Below, one piece after another: positions 7,430 through 16,688 of a DNA stretch of 64,000 nucleotides. The stretch is from Candidatus Latescibacterota bacterium (GTDB lineage: Bacteria > Krumholzibacteriota > Krumholzibacteriia > JACNKJ01): assembly GCA_020633725.1 (NCBI GenBank), contig JACKDC010000001.1, positions 496,001 through 560,000 of the forward strand, written 5' to 3'. Within the stretch, counting starts at the first letter, position 1. Every line of letters starts with the position of its first letter. The position numbers were made by a program, and so were the translations under genes. Below the pieces are notes generated by a model that was not told where the DNA came from, searched no databases, and saw nothing but the letters and a program-made list of their open reading frames with translations.

Positions 7430-8488
7430 ATGAAGCTGCCTTTCAAGAAGGAGAGCGACCATGTGGTCGCGCTCGACATCGGCAGCCGACTCGTGAAGGT
7501 GGTGGAGATCGGCCGCAACGAAGGCCGTCCCACCCTGCTGCGCTTCGGCACGGCCCATGTGTCCCCCGACGCGGTGGTGGAGGGTGAGATCATGGACCGC
7601 GACCTGCTGCTCGCGGCCATCGAGGCCGCCTTCGAGGCCGCCGAGATCAAGAAGGACAAGGTGGTCACGGCCGTCTCGAGCCGCTCGGTCATCGTCAAGC
7701 GCCTGCTCATGGATCGCATGACCACCGAGGAGGCGCGCGCGCTGATCGAGATGGAGGCGTCGAGCCACATCCCCTTCGACATCGAGGACGTGAGCCTGGA
7801 CTTCCAGGTGCTCGAGCCCAACGCCGGCGACGGCAAGATGGAGGTGCTCCTGGTGGCCGCCAAGCGCGAGGTCATCTACGAGCATCTCTCGCTGCTGCGC
7901 GAGGCGGGGCTGACGCCCACGGTGATCGACGTGGACACCTTCGCCATCCAGAACCTGCACGAGGGCGTGGGCGGCGAGGAGCCGCTGGCGACCCTGGTGA
8001 ACGTGGGCTCCGAGGTGACGAACGTCAGCATCGTCCGCGACGGCTTCCCGCTCTTCACGCGGGACTTCAGCGTCGGCTGCGGACAGTACCTGGAAGCGCT
8101 GCAGCGCGACCTCGAGATCCCCTACGAAGAGGCCCTGCAGCTCATCAGCACGAACAACGTGGACCGCACGCAGCCGGAGGAGGCGGGGCAGGAGACCATC
8201 GCGCGGCTCTCGGAAGAGATCGCCGTGGGTCTCGAGCGCTCGCTGGCCTACCTGCGTTCGGCGGGTGAGGTGGAGGAGCTCAGCGCCGTCTACCTGTCCG
8301 GTGGCGGCGGCAACCTGCCGGTCCTGCGCGAGCGCCTCGAAGAGCGCCTGCGCCTGCCGGTCAAGACCGTGGATCCCCTCAGCGCCCTCGAGATCGATCC
8401 CGACGTGGAGACCGAGATGCGCGAGCTGGGCCTGCCGGCCCTGCTCGGCGTCGCCGTGGGCCTGGGACTGCGGGAGGTGGTCGCGTGA
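7430..8488 (+). CDS. pilM: Type IV pilus assembly protein PilM
   Basis: 352 residues from the ATG at 7430, preceded by AGGAGGTG; an earlier in-frame TTG at 7391 lacks a ribosome site. An actin/FtsA-like cytoplasmic ATPase: phosphate-binding motif VALDIGSRLVKVVEI near residue 15, TLVNVGSEVTNVSIVRDG mid-protein and a glycine-rich YLSGGGGNLP near residue 290. PilM binds the short cytoplasmic tail of PilN and links the PilNOP alignment complex to the motor. First gene of the pilMNOPQ operon, joined to pilN by a GTGA overlap. Confidence 0.96.
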   Translation: MKLPFKKESDHVVALDIGSRLVKVVEIGRNEGRPTLLRFGTAHVSPDAVVEGEIMDRDLLLAAIEAAFEAAEIKKDKVVTAVSSRSVIVKRLLMDRMTTEEARALIEMEASSHIPFDIEDVSLDFQVLEPNAGDGKMEVLLVAAKREVIYEHLSLLREAGLTPTVIDVDTFAIQNLHEGVGGEEPLATLVNVGSEVTNVSIVRDGFPLFTRDFSVGCGQYLEALQRDLEIPYEEALQLISTNNVDRTQPEEAGQETIARLSEEIAVGLERSLAYLRSAGEVEELSAVYLSGGGGNLPVLRERLEERLRLPVKTVDPLSALEIDPDVETEMRELGLPALLGVAVGLGLREVVA

Positions 8489-9084
8489 TTCGCATCAACC
8501 TGCTGCCCTACGAGGACCGTCCCCGGCCTCGCACCCTGCCGCTGCCCGACCGCGTGTCGCTGATCGTCTACGCGGCGGCGGCGCTGATCGTGGCGGCCGG
8601 CGTCTACACCTTCTTCTCCCAGGGCCACACGATGCGCTCGCTGGAGTCGAAGCGGGTGGAGCTGAACGCCGAGCAGGAGCGGCTGGAGCGCCAGACCCGG
8701 GCCATCGAGCAGCTCGAGACCCAGAGCGCGCTGCTCAGCGAGCGCCTGGATCTGCTGCGTCAGCTCGAGGTGCACCGCTTCGAGAACGTGGAGTGGCTGA
8801 ACTCGGTGAACACCGTGGTGCCGACGAATCTCTGGATCAAGCAGATGAACCGCAACCAGGCCGGCAACCGCACCACGCTGGAGGGCGTCGCCGAGGGCTT
8901 CCAGCCCATCAGCGACCTGATGAAGTCCATGGAGCAGAGCGGGCACTTCGGCGGCGTGCAGCTGGTCAAGGCCGAGCGCAACATGCTGGGCACACGCCCG
9001 ATGATCTACTTCACGGTCTCCGCGGGCTGGGGCGCCGACGGTCCCCCGGCCACGCCGGCCCCAGCCCCCGAGGGTAAGTCATGA
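8485..9084 (+). CDS. pilN: Type IV pilus assembly protein PilN
   Basis: 199 residues; GTG start overlapping the pilM stop codon (GTGA). It begins IRINLLPYEDRP, the conserved PilM-binding tail (INLLP), followed by one membrane helix (about 25-48) and a periplasmic coiled-coil rich in Glu/Arg/Leu before the ferredoxin-like domain. It is an inner-membrane partner of PilO. Usual PilN length is 180-200 residues. Confidence 0.95.
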   Translation: MIRINLLPYEDRPRPRTLPLPDRVSLIVYAAAALIVAAGVYTFFSQGHTMRSLESKRVELNAEQERLERQTRAIEQLETQSALLSERLDLLRQLEVHRFENVEWLNSVNTVVPTNLWIKQMNRNQAGNRTTLEGVAEGFQPISDLMKSMEQSGHFGGVQLVKAERNMLGTRPMIYFTVSAGWGADGPPATPAPAPEGKS

Positions 9085-9686
9085 ACCTTCAGGACCCCGT
9101 CATCCAGCGGCGCGCCTTCACGGTGCTGATCACGCTGCTGCTGGGCTACCTCTTCTTCGGCAGCACCCTGCTGCCCTTCACCTACCGGGTGAAGAAGGCG
9201 CAGATCGCGCGCGTGGACGCCGAGCTGGCCGAGCAGGAGCGCAAGCTGGAGATCGCCCGCGGCAAGGCGGGCCGGCTCGAGGTGCTGCAGGCCCGCATGA
9301 ACGAGATGCAGGCCGACTGGACGCGTCTCGAGGCGCTCCTGCCGCGCACCGAGGAGATGCCCGAGTTCCTGAAGGAGATCGCGCGCCTGGCCAGCACGGT
9401 CGGCGTGAAGATCGACCTGCTCCAGCCCGGGCAGACGGTGCCGGGCGAGGGCGTGCTCACGCGTCCCATCGAGATGCGCGTGCACGGCGACTATCACAAG
9501 GTGGGGCGCTTCATCGCGCTGGTGGCCAACGCCTCGCGCGTCATCCGCACCGACGGGCTCACGATCCGCGGTCTGGACGACGCGTCCAAGAAGAAGAACG
9601 TCGAGGGCGACGCGAAGGACGGCAGCATCGAGGCCACCTTCCGCGCCACGCTCTACATGATGGAGGGCAGCAATGCGGTTCGCTGA
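9081..9686 (+). CDS. pilO: Type IV pilus assembly protein PilO
   Basis: 201 residues; the ATG overlaps the pilN stop (ATGA). One N-terminal membrane helix (about 13-35, LITLLLGYLFFGSTLLPF), a coiled-coil segment (KKAQIARVDAELAEQERK) and a C-terminal periplasmic domain with GVKIDLLQPGQ and MRVHGDYHKVGRFIA, the strongly conserved PilO core. It forms the inner-membrane alignment complex with PilN and PilP. Confidence 0.95.
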   Translation: MNLQDPVIQRRAFTVLITLLLGYLFFGSTLLPFTYRVKKAQIARVDAELAEQERKLEIARGKAGRLEVLQARMNEMQADWTRLEALLPRTEEMPEFLKEIARLASTVGVKIDLLQPGQTVPGEGVLTRPIEMRVHGDYHKVGRFIALVANASRVIRTDGLTIRGLDDASKKKNVEGDAKDGSIEATFRATLYMMEGSNAVR

Positions 9687-10113
9687 CGCGCGCCGGCGCT
9701 GGGCGCTCCTCGCCCTGCTCGCGCTGCTGACGGCGCAGGGCGCGATGGCCGCGGTGGGGGACGAACCCGCGCCGAAGGTCACCGAGCAGCGCCTCGAGCT
9801 GAGGACGATCACCTACCACGCCACGCTCTCGCGCGATCCCTTCGACCTGCCCGACTACACGGCGGGCTCGCAGACGTCCTCGCGCGAGCTGGACCTGCGC
9901 ACCGCCGAGCTGGTGGGCGTGGTCAAGCTCCCCGGCGGCGACTACATCGCCCTGGTGGAGGACGCCAACGGCGACAGCTATGCCCTCTTCAAGGGCGACA
10001 ACGTCCGGTCCGGGCGCGTCACCGCCATCAGCGACGCGGCCCTCACAGCCTGGATGCGCAACGGCGACTCGCGGCAGCAGATCCGCCTCGAGCTCGTCAA
10101 GGAAGGAGAGTGA
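9673..10113 (+). CDS. pilP: Type IV pilus assembly protein PilP
   Basis: 146 residues; the start overlaps pilO by 14 bases. Signal peptide (about residues 1-26, ending AMA), without the lipobox cysteine found in proteobacterial PilP. The C-terminal beta-domain carries RDPFDLPDY and LVGVVKLPGGDYIALVEDANG, the PilP fold that docks on PilQ. It bridges the PilNO complex and the secretin. One base separates its stop codon from the pilQ ATG. Confidence 0.93.
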   Translation: MRFADARRRWALLALLALLTAQGAMAAVGDEPAPKVTEQRLELRTITYHATLSRDPFDLPDYTAGSQTSSRELDLRTAELVGVVKLPGGDYIALVEDANGDSYALFKGDNVRSGRVTAISDAALTAWMRNGDSRQQIRLELVKEGE

Positions 10114-10114
10114 G

Positions 10115-12589
10115 ATGCTCGGCAAGACCCTGAGGATCGCCGCCCTGCTGGTGATTCTGGCCTGTAGCGGGCTGACGGCCCAGGCGGCCACGCTGCTCAA
10201 CTCCCTGGTCTGGGAGGACGGCGTGCTGATCCTCGGCTTCGACGGCCCCTACGAGAGCCGCAGCATGGTGCTGGACGACCCCGACCGCATCGTCCTGGAC
10301 TTCCCGGACGTGCGTTCCACCCTGGACGTGCAGGACTACGCCGGCAGCGGCGACCTGCAGGCGATCCGCGTCGGCCAGAACGAGCCGGACGAGCCCGGCG
10401 GGCTCAAGGCGCGCATCGTGCTGGACCTGAGCGCCCCGCACAACTTCCTCACCGAGGAGTCGGGCCGCTTCCTGCGGATCACGCTCGCCCCGTCCGGCCA
10501 GATGCCGGCGAGCCCGAGCGCGGGCGCCGTGATCGCCTCCGCGCCCAAGGCGGCGCCGAAGGCCGCGCCGGCCGACGAGGACGAGCTGCCCGTGGTGGCC
10601 GAGAGCGAGACGCTCCACGCGCCGCGCCCGGTGGCGGCGGCGAGCATGGGCGCGATGGACGCCCTGCCCGACGAGGCCCCCGCGGCCAAGGCCAAGGCCA
10701 CGAAGCCCGACCTCGACGGCGAGGACCGCGCGCCCTTCGACTGGGAGCAGGCCGACAAGGCGAAGGCCGCGTCCGCGCCGGCGGCCAGCGGCGACGCGGC
10801 CAGCGAGTTCGCGCGGCTCTCCGGCGGCGGCAGCGCGTCCAGCGCGGGCGCCGCGGTGAGCGCTGCGAAGAATGCCGCGGCCAAGCTGGAGCAGCGGCAG
10901 GCCGAGGCGGAGGCCGTCTTCTACGGCGATCCGTTCGAGACGCCCGAGGCGGCGAGCTCCACGAGCGAGGTCGAGAGCGCGCCCAGGTCCGTGGCCGTCG
11001 TGAAGGCCCAGGCGCCCGTCGCCAAGAGCCAGAGTCAGGCCGCGCCCGTGGGCAAGCCCGTGGTGATGGCGGCCGCGACCGGCGGTGCCGTGGGCATGGC
11101 CGCGGCGAGCGAGACGGCGGCGCAGCCGAGCGCGCCCTCGTCCTCGGGCGCCCCGGTCAAGACCGCGCCCGTGGTGAAGTTCGATCGCGGGACGCAGCAG
11201 ACCGCCGCCGAGGCGGCGCCGATGCAGGTGGCCGACGCGAGCGCGGCGATCGCGAAGCGCGAGCCGGTGCAGGTCGCGCAGGCGGCCCCGGCCGCGCAGC
11301 CCAAGGCCGCGCCCGCCGCGAAGACCAGCGCCAGCCTGATGGCCGGCCACGGCGCGGTCAAGCCCGACGACGCGCCCATCACGCTCGAGATGCGCGGCGC
11401 CGAGTTCCGCACCGTGCTGCGCGCCTTCTCCGAGTTCGCCAACGTGAACATCGTGGCGGGACAGGAGGTCAAGAGCAAGGTGTCCGTCACGCTGGACGAC
11501 GTGCCCTGGCGCGAGGCCCTGGCCGCCGTCTGCAGCGCGAACGGCTACGCGGTGCGCGAGGAGCACGGCGTGCTGCGCGTGGCGCCCCGCGGCAGCCTGC
11601 TGCAGGAGGACATGGAGATGCTCACCGCCGAGAAGAAGCGGCAGGAGTACCGTCCCCTGGAGACCCGCGTGATCAACCTGTCCTACGCCGTGGCGGAGGA
11701 GATGACCGAGCCCCTGAGCAAGATGCTCACGGAGCGCGGCAAGATGGACGTGGACGAGCGCACGAACAGCCTGCTCATCACCGACCTGCCCGAGACCGTC
11801 GCGCAGGTGGCCGAGCTGGCCATGCGCCTCGACCAGCTGATGCCGCAGGTGGAGATCACCGCGCGGATCGTCGATCTGGACTACCGCGCGAGCCGCGACC
11901 TGGGCATCGACTGGAACGCCCTCAACGTGGTCAACCCGGACGCGGGGATCGTCGGCAACGCGAGCGTGACTCAGACCTTCCCGGAGCCCGCCGGCCAGGT
12001 GCAGGTCGCCTCGGTGCGCAGCTGGGGTGAGCTCAACGTCACCCTGCAGGCCCTGGAGCAGGAGAACAAGGCGAACATCATCAGCACGCCGCGCGTGACG
12101 ACCATGGACAACCGCGAGGCGAACATCCTCGTGGGCAAGAAGATCCCGCTCATCGTCGCGGACGAGGCCGGCAACGCCATCACGCAGCTCACCACCATCG
12201 GCATCAAGATGGTCGTGACCCCGCACATCAACCCCGACGGCAAGATCATGATGCAGGTGCTCACCGAGGTGAGCGACCTGGCCAGCGAGGCGACGGTGCA
12301 GGGCGGCGTGATCATCACCACGAGCGAGAGCAAGACGAACGTGATGGTGGACAACGGCTCCACGGCCGTGATCGCGGGCCTGATCAAGTCGAGCGAGAGC
12401 ACCCTGGAGAACGGCGTGCCCTTCCTGGGCAAGCTGCCGATCCTGGGCCGCCTCTTCGGCTACAGCAACAACACCGACAGCAAGCGCGAGCTGATCATCT
12501 TCATCACGCCGCGGATCGTGCAGCCGGGCAACTCGGACACCGAGGCCGACCTGCGCGACCAGGGCTACACGCTTCCTCTGGGCGGCTAG
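10115..12589 (+). CDS. pilQ: Type IV pilus secretin PilQ
   Basis: 824 residues from the ATG at 10115, which follows GGAAGGAGAG. Signal peptide 1-24, then an AMIN domain (about 28-125) for peptidoglycan binding. Residues about 130-418 form an unusually long low-complexity linker rich in Ala, Pro, Lys and Ser. N0/STN domain from about 420 (ITLEMRGAEFRTVL), N1 domain, and the secretin beta-domain to about 805, with VEITARIVDLD, the conserved NIISTPRV and the C-terminal VPFLGKLPILGRLFG motif. It forms the outer-membrane pore for the pilus. A strong terminator follows, so it ends the operon. Confidence 0.97.
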   Translation: MLGKTLRIAALLVILACSGLTAQAATLLNSLVWEDGVLILGFDGPYESRSMVLDDPDRIVLDFPDVRSTLDVQDYAGSGDLQAIRVGQNEPDEPGGLKARIVLDLSAPHNFLTEESGRFLRITLAPSGQMPASPSAGAVIASAPKAAPKAAPADEDELPVVAESETLHAPRPVAAASMGAMDALPDEAPAAKAKATKPDLDGEDRAPFDWEQADKAKAASAPAASGDAASEFARLSGGGSASSAGAAVSAAKNAAAKLEQRQAEAEAVFYGDPFETPEAASSTSEVESAPRSVAVVKAQAPVAKSQSQAAPVGKPVVMAAATGGAVGMAAASETAAQPSAPSSSGAPVKTAPVVKFDRGTQQTAAEAAPMQVADASAAIAKREPVQVAQAAPAAQPKAAPAAKTSASLMAGHGAVKPDDAPITLEMRGAEFRTVLRAFSEFANVNIVAGQEVKSKVSVTLDDVPWREALAAVCSANGYAVREEHGVLRVAPRGSLLQEDMEMLTAEKKRQEYRPLETRVINLSYAVAEEMTEPLSKMLTERGKMDVDERTNSLLITDLPETVAQVAELAMRLDQLMPQVEITARIVDLDYRASRDLGIDWNALNVVNPDAGIVGNASVTQTFPEPAGQVQVASVRSWGELNVTLQALEQENKANIISTPRVTTMDNREANILVGKKIPLIVADEAGNAITQLTTIGIKMVVTPHINPDGKIMMQVLTEVSDLASEATVQGGVIITTSESKTNVMVDNGSTAVIAGLIKSSESTLENGVPFLGKLPILGRLFGYSNNTDSKRELIIFITPRIVQPGNSDTEADLRDQGYTLPLGG

Positions 12590-12605
12590 CGCCGCCGTTC
12601 GGGCG

Positions 12606-12638
12606 AACCCGGCTCCCGCCTTGCGGGGCCGGGTTTTT
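12606..12638 (+). terminator. Rho-independent terminator after pilQ
   Basis: AACCCGGC (12606-12613) pairs with GCCGGGTT (12628-12635) and CCCGC (12615-12619) pairs with GCGGG (12623-12627), leaving loop CTT and one bulged T. The 3' arm runs into TTTTT. This closes the pilMNOPQ transcript and separates it from aroC. Confidence 0.95.
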
Positions 12639-12695
12639 CTATGCCTGGACCCGCGGGCTTGCTAGGCTCGGCGCGTCTCCAGCCGAGGACGTTCC

Positions 12696-13877
12696 ATGCG
12701 CCACCTGCAGCTGCTCACCGCGGGCGAGTCCCACGGCCCCGGTCTCACGGCGATTCTCGAAGGCCTGCCCATGGGCCTCAAGGTCGATCCCGTCCGTCTG
12801 AACGCGCAACTCGCACGCCGTCAGGAGGGCTACGGCCGCGGGGGCCGCATGAAGATCGAGAAGGACCAGGTCCGCGTGACCGGCGGCCTCCGCCGCGGCG
12901 TGACCCTGGGCAGTCCGCTGGCGCTCTGGGTGGAGAACCTGGACTTCGCCAACTGGGAGCGGAGCATGCACCCGGAGCCGCGGCGCGGAAGCAAGGCGCC
13001 GAAGCCGGTCACCCAGCCGCGGCCGGGCCACGCCGACCTGGCCGGCGTCCTCAAGACGGGCACCGGCGACATCCGAAACGTGCTGGAGCGCGCCAGCGCG
13101 CGCGAGACGGCCGCGCGGGTGGCGGCCGGGAGCGTCTGCCGCCTGCTGCTGGAGGAGCTGGGGGTGATGGTCTTCAGCCACGTGCTGTCCATCGGCGGGG
13201 TCAAGGCGCAGGTCGACTACGGCGACCTGGCCGCCCTGGCCGAGGCGGCGGCCGCCAACGATCTCCACGTGGCCGACGGCGACGCCTACGCGCGCATGGT
13301 GCGCACGATCAAGGCCGTCTGGAAGGACGGCGACACGCTCGGCGGCGTGGCCGAGGTGGTGGTGACGGGGCTGCCGGCGGGGCTGGGCAGCTACGTCCAC
13401 TGGGAGCGGCGGCTGGACGCGCGGCTGGGCGAGGCGATCCTGTCCATCCCCGCCGTGAAGGGCATGGAGATCGGCCCGGCCTTCGAGAACGCCCAGATGC
13501 GCGGCAGCCGCGTGATGGACGTGATACTGCCCGCCAAGGCCGCCGCCACGGGTCTGCGCTACGCGCGGGGCTCGAATCGCATGGGGGGGCTCGAGGGCGG
13601 CATGACCAACGGCGAGCCGCTGCTCGTGCGCGGCGCCATGAAGCCGATCTCGACCTTGATGCAGCCGCTGGACAGCGTCGACATCGCCACCGGCCGCGCG
13701 GTGAAGGCCGTGCGCGAGCGCAGCGACTGCACCGCCGTTGCCGCCATGGGCGTCGTGATGGAAGCCATGTGCGCGCTCGTGTTGGCCGACGCCGTCCTCG
13801 ACGAGTTCCGCGCGGACACCCTGCGCGACCTCAAGCAGGCCTGGCGACTCTACCGCCGGCAGCAGACCCGGCGCTGA
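12696..13877 (+). CDS. aroC: Chorismate synthase
   Basis: 393 residues, usual length. Converts 5-enolpyruvylshikimate 3-phosphate to chorismate with reduced FMN, the last shared step of aromatic biosynthesis. Signatures: GESHGPGLTAILEGLP at the N-terminus, RRQEGYGRGGRMKIE, PRPGHADLAG, the ASARETAARVAAG core and SNRMGGLEGGMTNGEPL. GAGGAC lies before the ATG. aroK follows after 4 bases, so the two are co-transcribed. A possible extended -10 element (TGCTAGGCT, 12660-12668) precedes it without a convincing -35. Confidence 0.97.
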   Translation: MRHLQLLTAGESHGPGLTAILEGLPMGLKVDPVRLNAQLARRQEGYGRGGRMKIEKDQVRVTGGLRRGVTLGSPLALWVENLDFANWERSMHPEPRRGSKAPKPVTQPRPGHADLAGVLKTGTGDIRNVLERASARETAARVAAGSVCRLLLEELGVMVFSHVLSIGGVKAQVDYGDLAALAEAAAANDLHVADGDAYARMVRTIKAVWKDGDTLGGVAEVVVTGLPAGLGSYVHWERRLDARLGEAILSIPAVKGMEIGPAFENAQMRGSRVMDVILPAKAAATGLRYARGSNRMGGLEGGMTNGEPLLVRGAMKPISTLMQPLDSVDIATGRAVKAVRERSDCTAVAAMGVVMEAMCALVLADAVLDEFRADTLRDLKQAWRLYRRQQTRR

Positions 13878-13881
13878 CGCC

Positions 13882-14433
13882 GTGCGCATCCACCTGCTGG
13901 GCTTCATGGCCGCGGGCAAGAGCAGCCTGGGACCCGCGATCGCGCGCCGCGGCGGACTGCCCTTCCTCGACCTGGACCAGGAGGTGGAGCGGCGCAGCGG
14001 ACTGACCGTCCCCGATCTCTTCGCGCTCGTGGGGGAGCGCGCCTTCCGCGAGGAGGAGCACGCCGCACTGCGTGCGCTGGAGGGCCGGCGCGACCTCGTG
14101 CTGGCCACCGGCGGCGGCGCGGTGGAGGACCCGTCGAACCGCGCGCTGCTGGGCGCGGGCTTCTGCGTCTACCTGGACTGGGAGTGGCCGCTGCTCGCCG
14201 CGCGGATCCTGGCGCGGCCCGCCAGCCGGCCGCTGGCGGCGGGTGGCGAGACGGCGCTGCGCGAGCGCTGGGAGCGCCGGGTGCCGCTCTACCGGGGGCT
14301 GGCGCGGCTCGTCCTGCCGCTGGGGTCCCGCGAGGCGGAGATGGACCGGCGCCGCTTGCGCGAGCAGCTGAGCCGCCGTATCCTCGCCGCCGCCCGCGCG
14401 GCCGAGGGGGAGGAGGCGCCGCCGTGCGCGTGA
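13882..14433 (+). CDS. aroK: Shikimate kinase
   Basis: 183 residues, GTG start 4 bases after aroC. Phosphorylates shikimate with ATP. P-loop GFMAAGKSS (about residues 8-16), shikimate-binding DLDQEVE, FREEE and the ATGGGAVE glycine triplet. Lid region near LARPASRPLA. aroC and aroK as neighbours fits a partial aromatic operon; aroB and aroQ lie 40 kb away. Overlaps rsmD by 10 bases. Confidence 0.95.
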   Translation: MRIHLLGFMAAGKSSLGPAIARRGGLPFLDLDQEVERRSGLTVPDLFALVGERAFREEEHAALRALEGRRDLVLATGGGAVEDPSNRALLGAGFCVYLDWEWPLLAARILARPASRPLAAGGETALRERWERRVPLYRGLARLVLPLGSREAEMDRRRLREQLSRRILAAARAAEGEEAPPCA

Positions 14434-14969
14434 TCGCCGGGCGCTTCAAGGGACGCCGTCTGGCCCCCGCGCCGCCGGGCGTGCGCCCCACGAGCGACCG
14501 CGTGCGCGAACGGCTCTTCGCGGTGCTGGAGCCCGCGCTCGCCGGCGTCCGCGTGCTGGATCTCTGCTGCGGCACCGGCGCGCTGGGCATCGAGGCGCTG
14601 AGCCGGGGCGCGGCGGCGGCGCTCTTCGTGGACCGCTCCGCGCCCAGCCTGGCCGTGCTCGAGCGCAACCTGGCGCCGCTGCGGGCGGCCGCGCCGGAGC
14701 TCGCGATGGCGGTGCGGCGGGCCGAGGCCGTGGACTTCGTCCGGCGCCAGTGGCCGTCGCCGGCGCCGGGGCTGGTCTTCCTCGACCCGCCCTACGGCGA
14801 GCCCCTGGGACCCGCGCTGCTGGCGGCGCTGGCCGAGCGGCGGCCGGCGCGGGTCGTCTACGAGAGCGAGGACCGGGACGTGGACGCGCCCGCGGGCCTC
14901 GTCATCGAGCGCGTGCTGCGCTTCGGCGACACGCGCGTCACCCTGCTGCGAGGAGGCGAGGCGCCATGA
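14424..14969 (+). CDS. rsmD: 16S rRNA (guanine966-N2)-methyltransferase RsmD
   Basis: 181 residues. The GTG at 14424 gives the family N-terminus MRVIAGRFKGRRL; a second GTG at 14430 is also in frame. Class I SAM-dependent methyltransferase: motif I VLDLCCGTGALGIEALSRGA, and the catalytic DPPY (FLDPPYGEPL). Methylates G966 of 16S rRNA in the 30S subunit. rsmD followed by coaD is a common pair in bacteria; here they overlap by ATGA. Confidence 0.95.
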   Translation: MRVIAGRFKGRRLAPAPPGVRPTSDRVRERLFAVLEPALAGVRVLDLCCGTGALGIEALSRGAAAALFVDRSAPSLAVLERNLAPLRAAAPELAMAVRRAEAVDFVRRQWPSPAPGLVFLDPPYGEPLGPALLAALAERRPARVVYESEDRDVDAPAGLVIERVLRFGDTRVTLLRGGEAP

Positions 14970-15469
14970 CACCCACCCCGGCCGTCCGACGCTGGCTCTA
15001 CCCCGGCACCTTCGACCCGCCGACGCTGGGGCATCTCGACCTGATCCAGCGCGCGCTGCCCCTCTGCGACGATCTCGTGGTGGCGGTGGCGGAAAACCGC
15101 GAAAAGCGTACCTTGCTACCGTTGGCCGACCGCCTCGCGCTCATGGAGACGGTGACGGCCACGATGGACGGCCTGCGCGTCCTGAGCTTCGACACCCTGC
15201 TCACCGAGCAGGTGCGCACGCTGAAGGTGAACGCCGTCCTCCGTGGCGTGCGCGCGTTCAGCGACTTCGAATACGAACTGGTGATGGCCCTGACCAACCG
15301 CAAGCTGCTGCCGACCTTCGAGACGATCTTCATGATGCCCAGCGAGCCCTTCCTCTCCGTGAGCAGCTCCCTGGTGAAGGAGATCTTCCGCTACGGCGGC
15401 GACGTGTCGGCCTTCGTGCCGCCGGCGGTGCTGGCTCGGCTGCAGGCGCTGGGGACGTCGTCCGACTGA
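14966..15469 (+). CDS. coaD: Phosphopantetheine adenylyltransferase
   Basis: 167 residues from the ATG at 14966 (GAGGAGG-type site AGGAGG 9 bases upstream). Nucleotidyltransferase motifs YPGTFDPPTLGHLD and, near the C-terminus, PFLSVSSSLVKEI, match CoaD closely, as does VNAVLRGVRAFSDFEYE. It transfers AMP to 4'-phosphopantetheine, the penultimate step of coenzyme A synthesis. Translationally coupled to rsmD. Confidence 0.96.
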   Translation: MTPTPAVRRWLYPGTFDPPTLGHLDLIQRALPLCDDLVVAVAENREKRTLLPLADRLALMETVTATMDGLRVLSFDTLLTEQVRTLKVNAVLRGVRAFSDFEYELVMALTNRKLLPTFETIFMMPSEPFLSVSSSLVKEIFRYGGDVSAFVPPAVLARLQALGTSSD

Positions 15470-15494
15470 GACGGCCGTGACCGGAGGAGGAGCC

Positions 15495-16688
15495 ATGGAG
15501 CGCTTCAGTGACAAGTTGAACAGCATCGGCCGCGCGGTGGAGCCGTCCAAGACCCTGGCGGTCACGGCGCTGGCCGCCCGGCTGAAGAGCGAGGGACGCG
15601 ACATCATCTCGCTCACCGCCGGCGAGCCGGACTTCCGCACGCCCGCGCCGGTGGCCGAGGCCGGGATCGCGGCGATCCGCACCGGGGCCACGCGCTACAC
15701 CGCGGCGGCGGGCGAGCCGGCGCTGCGCAAGGCGATCGCGGAGTTCTACGCCCAGCGCCTCGGCTTGCCGCTGGCGGCGGAGAACGTCTGCGTGTCCAGC
15801 GGCGCGAAGCCGCTGCTCTACTACCTCATGTGCATCCTGCTGGAGCCGGGGGACGAGGTGCTCTTCCCCGTGCCCTACTGGGTGAGCTACGCCGCCATGG
15901 TGACGATGAAGGGCGGCGTGCCGGTGGCCGTGCCCACCGACTACGCGAGCGACCACAAGCTGGACGCGCGGCGCCTCGCGGAAGCGGCGGGCCCGCGGGC
16001 CAAGGCGCTGCTGCTGAACAACCCGACGAACCCGAGCGGGGCCGTCTACACGCGCGCCGAGCTGGAGGCGATCACCGCGGTGGTGCGCGAGAAGGATCTC
16101 ATCCTCATCGCCGACGAGATCTACGAAGACCTGGTCTACGGCGACACGCCGCACCAGTCCTGCTACAACCTGGCCGCGTGGCTGCCCGAGCGGACGGTGC
16201 TGGTGTCGGGCTTCTCGAAGAGCTACGCGATGACCGGCTGGCGCCTCGGCTACGCCATCGCCGAGGCGGGGCTGATCAAGGCGCTGGCGAGCTACCAGAG
16301 CCAGGCGCTGTCGAGCCCGTCGCAGATCAGCCAGCGCGCGGCGCTGGCCGCGCTGGGCGAGGGGCGCGAGTCCGTGGAGCCCATGCGGCAGGCCTTCGCG
16401 CGCCGCCGCTCGCTCTGCGTGGAGCGCATGCGCAAGGTGGGGCTGCCCTTCATCGAACCGCGCGGAGCCTTCTACCTGTTCTTCGACACCATGCCGCTCT
16501 GCGAGCAGCGCGGCTGGGCCGACGGCCAGGAGTTCTGCACGGCGCTGCTCGAAGCGGAGGGCCTGGCCCTGGTGCCCGGCGATGCCTTCGGCATGCCCGG
16601 CTGGGCGCGGCTGTCCTTCGCGGCCTCCGACGACGAGCTGACGGCGGCCTTCGATCGCCTCGAGCGCTTCGTGGGCGTCGTGGTCTGA
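15495..16688 (+). CDS. Pyridoxal-phosphate aminotransferase class I (aspartate aminotransferase type)
   Basis: 397 residues from the ATG at 15495, which has GGAGGAGG directly upstream; the in-frame ATG-less start at 15477 is not needed. Fold-type I aminotransferase: SLTAGEPDFRTP near residue 40, LLNNPTNPSGAVYT, ADEIYEDLVY, and the PLP lysine in SGFSKSYAMTGWRLGY (Lys242). Closest to the thermophile-type aspartate aminotransferases (AspB, subgroup Ib), though substrate specificity cannot be fixed from the motifs. Overlaps obg by one base. Confidence 0.93.
   Translation: MERFSDKLNSIGRAVEPSKTLAVTALAARLKSEGRDIISLTAGEPDFRTPAPVAEAGIAAIRTGATRYTAAAGEPALRKAIAEFYAQRLGLPLAAENVCVSSGAKPLLYYLMCILLEPGDEVLFPVPYWVSYAAMVTMKGGVPVAVPTDYASDHKLDARRLAEAAGPRAKALLLNNPTNPSGAVYTRAELEAITAVVREKDLILIADEIYEDLVYGDTPHQSCYNLAAWLPERTVLVSGFSKSYAMTGWRLGYAIAEAGLIKALASYQSQALSSPSQISQRAALAALGEGRESVEPMRQAFARRRSLCVERMRKVGLPFIEPRGAFYLFFDTMPLCEQRGWADGQEFCTALLEAEGLALVPGDAFGMPGWARLSFAASDDELTAAFDRLERFVGVVV

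Noticed and set aside
12640..12668. Full sigma-70 promoter for aroC
   Set aside because: An extended -10 (TGCTAGGCT) is present but no -35 lies at 16-18 bp, so it is mentioned only under aroC.
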